Shown here: positions 63,721 through 64,000 of the stretch, piece after piece
Layout of the letters: every line of letters starts with the position of its first letter
Numbering within the stretch: the stretch's first letter is position 1
Source of the DNA: Novosphingobium profundi
Lineage (GTDB): Bacteria; Pseudomonadota; Alphaproteobacteria; Sphingomonadales; Sphingomonadaceae
Direction: 5' to 3'
Assembly: GCF_018491765.1 (NCBI RefSeq)
Contig: NZ_JABWCU010000006.1
Location: 1-64,000 of the forward strand
Length of the DNA stretch: 64,000 bases
Notes under the pieces: generated by a model
Told to the model about the DNA's origin: nothing
Databases searched by the model: none
Seen by the model: only the letters and a program-made list of their open reading frames with translations
Made by a program: the position numbers and the translations under genes

Positions 63721-64000
63721 TCAGACGCGCTCCTCGACGACGATATCGAGGGTGAGCTGCAGCACATCCTCGTCCGCATCGGCCGCTTCCGGCTGCAGGG
63801 TTTCCTGGCCGCAAGCGAGCGTGATCCACTCGAAATCCCAGTCCAGATCGACCCGGTCACCGTCATTGTGACGCGTGATGCGAACCTGCGCTGCGCCTTC
63901 GACCGCGAGGGCAAAACGGCAGGTGCAAGCACCGTCGAGGAATGTCCCACGGATCAAGGTTCCATCCGAAAACGCCAGCGAGAAGCCCTCGGTAATCCCG
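63721..64000 (-). CDS. Hypothetical protein, 5' end beyond the window
   Basis: At least 92 codons are visible, ending at 63721. The frame is open to the window edge (ITEGFSLAFSDGTLIRGTFL). The visible part is beta-rich and acidic (RITRHNDGDRVDLDWDFEWI, EDVLQLTLDIVVEERV). No family recognised. It converges on the MNT-HEPN gene, 21 bp between stops. Confidence 0.55.
   Translation of the reverse strand, partial: GITEGFSLAFSDGTLIRGTFLDGACTCRFALAVEGAAQVRITRHNDGDRVDLDWDFEWITLACGQETLQPEAADADEDVLQLTLDIVVEERV

Noticed and set aside
1..64000. CRISPR array or rRNA operon
   Set aside because: No regularly spaced short direct repeats and no 16S, 23S or 5S sequence were seen. The repeats at 53-61 kb are diverged and irregularly spaced.

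Overview
The window looks like a chromosomal segment of a GC-rich alphaproteobacterium, most likely a member of the Sphingomonadales (Novosphingobium- or Sphingobium-like). This is inferred from gene order, protein style and codon use, not from a database search. The order pyrH-frr-uppS-cdsA-dxr-rseP-bamA-ompH-fabZ fits. So does the absence of lpxD and lpxA between ompH and fabZ, because sphingomonads carry glycosphingolipids in place of lipopolysaccharide.

About 1-40,400 is ordinary core chromosome. It starts with a P-loop kinase-like gene and a divergent HxlR regulator/NAD(P)-binding pair with a small operator. A long plus-strand cluster follows for UMP kinase, ribosome recycling, isoprenoid (dxr, uppS) and phospholipid (cdsA) synthesis, site-2 protease RseP, outer-membrane assembly (bamA, ompH), fabZ and rpmE. 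Next come PilZ and prolyl-hydroxylase-like genes, tRNA-His, a tightly overlapping cytochrome c maturation operon (ccmC-D-E-F-G-H plus a TPR protein) and kup. A minus-strand operon dapF-mtaB-ftsY-yciB follows. After it are a GGDEF/EAL protein, a 2OG oxygenase, an EVE protein, a CsbD stress protein, transporters, pgsA, oxyR-rnd, aspS, acpP-fabF-mltG, a 2'-5' RNA ligase-like gene and tRNA-Met(CAT).

From tRNA-Met (40,487) onward the window is accessory. A P4-type tyrosine integrase sits 201 bp past the tRNA, behind a cluster of related GGGGT-type repeats. An AT-rich divergent region then serves a permuted NlpC/P60-like hydrolase and a large unrecognised lipoprotein. A minus-strand block from about 52.5 to 45.8 kb carries likely phage-defence genes. 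These are a giant PD-(D/E)xK-STAND NTPase whose C-terminal part lies in a second reading frame, an AAA ATPase overlapping an RloB-like TOPRIM gene, and a frameshifted HU gene. A VapC remnant and an IS3-type transposase remnant lie at the upstream edge.

The stretch from 53 to 61 kb is patchy: small unknown genes, an intact IS30-family element, an NmrA/AraC pair, and a TonB receptor with no visible signal peptide. At least five copies of an unnamed interspersed repeat (core GACAAGGGCGCG) lie between these genes. The right edge has an ArdC-type antirestriction gene coupled to a sigma-region-4-like protein, a fused nucleotidyltransferase-HEPN protein, and a gene running off the window. No second copy of the tRNA-Met 3' end was seen, so the far boundary of the island is probably outside the window.
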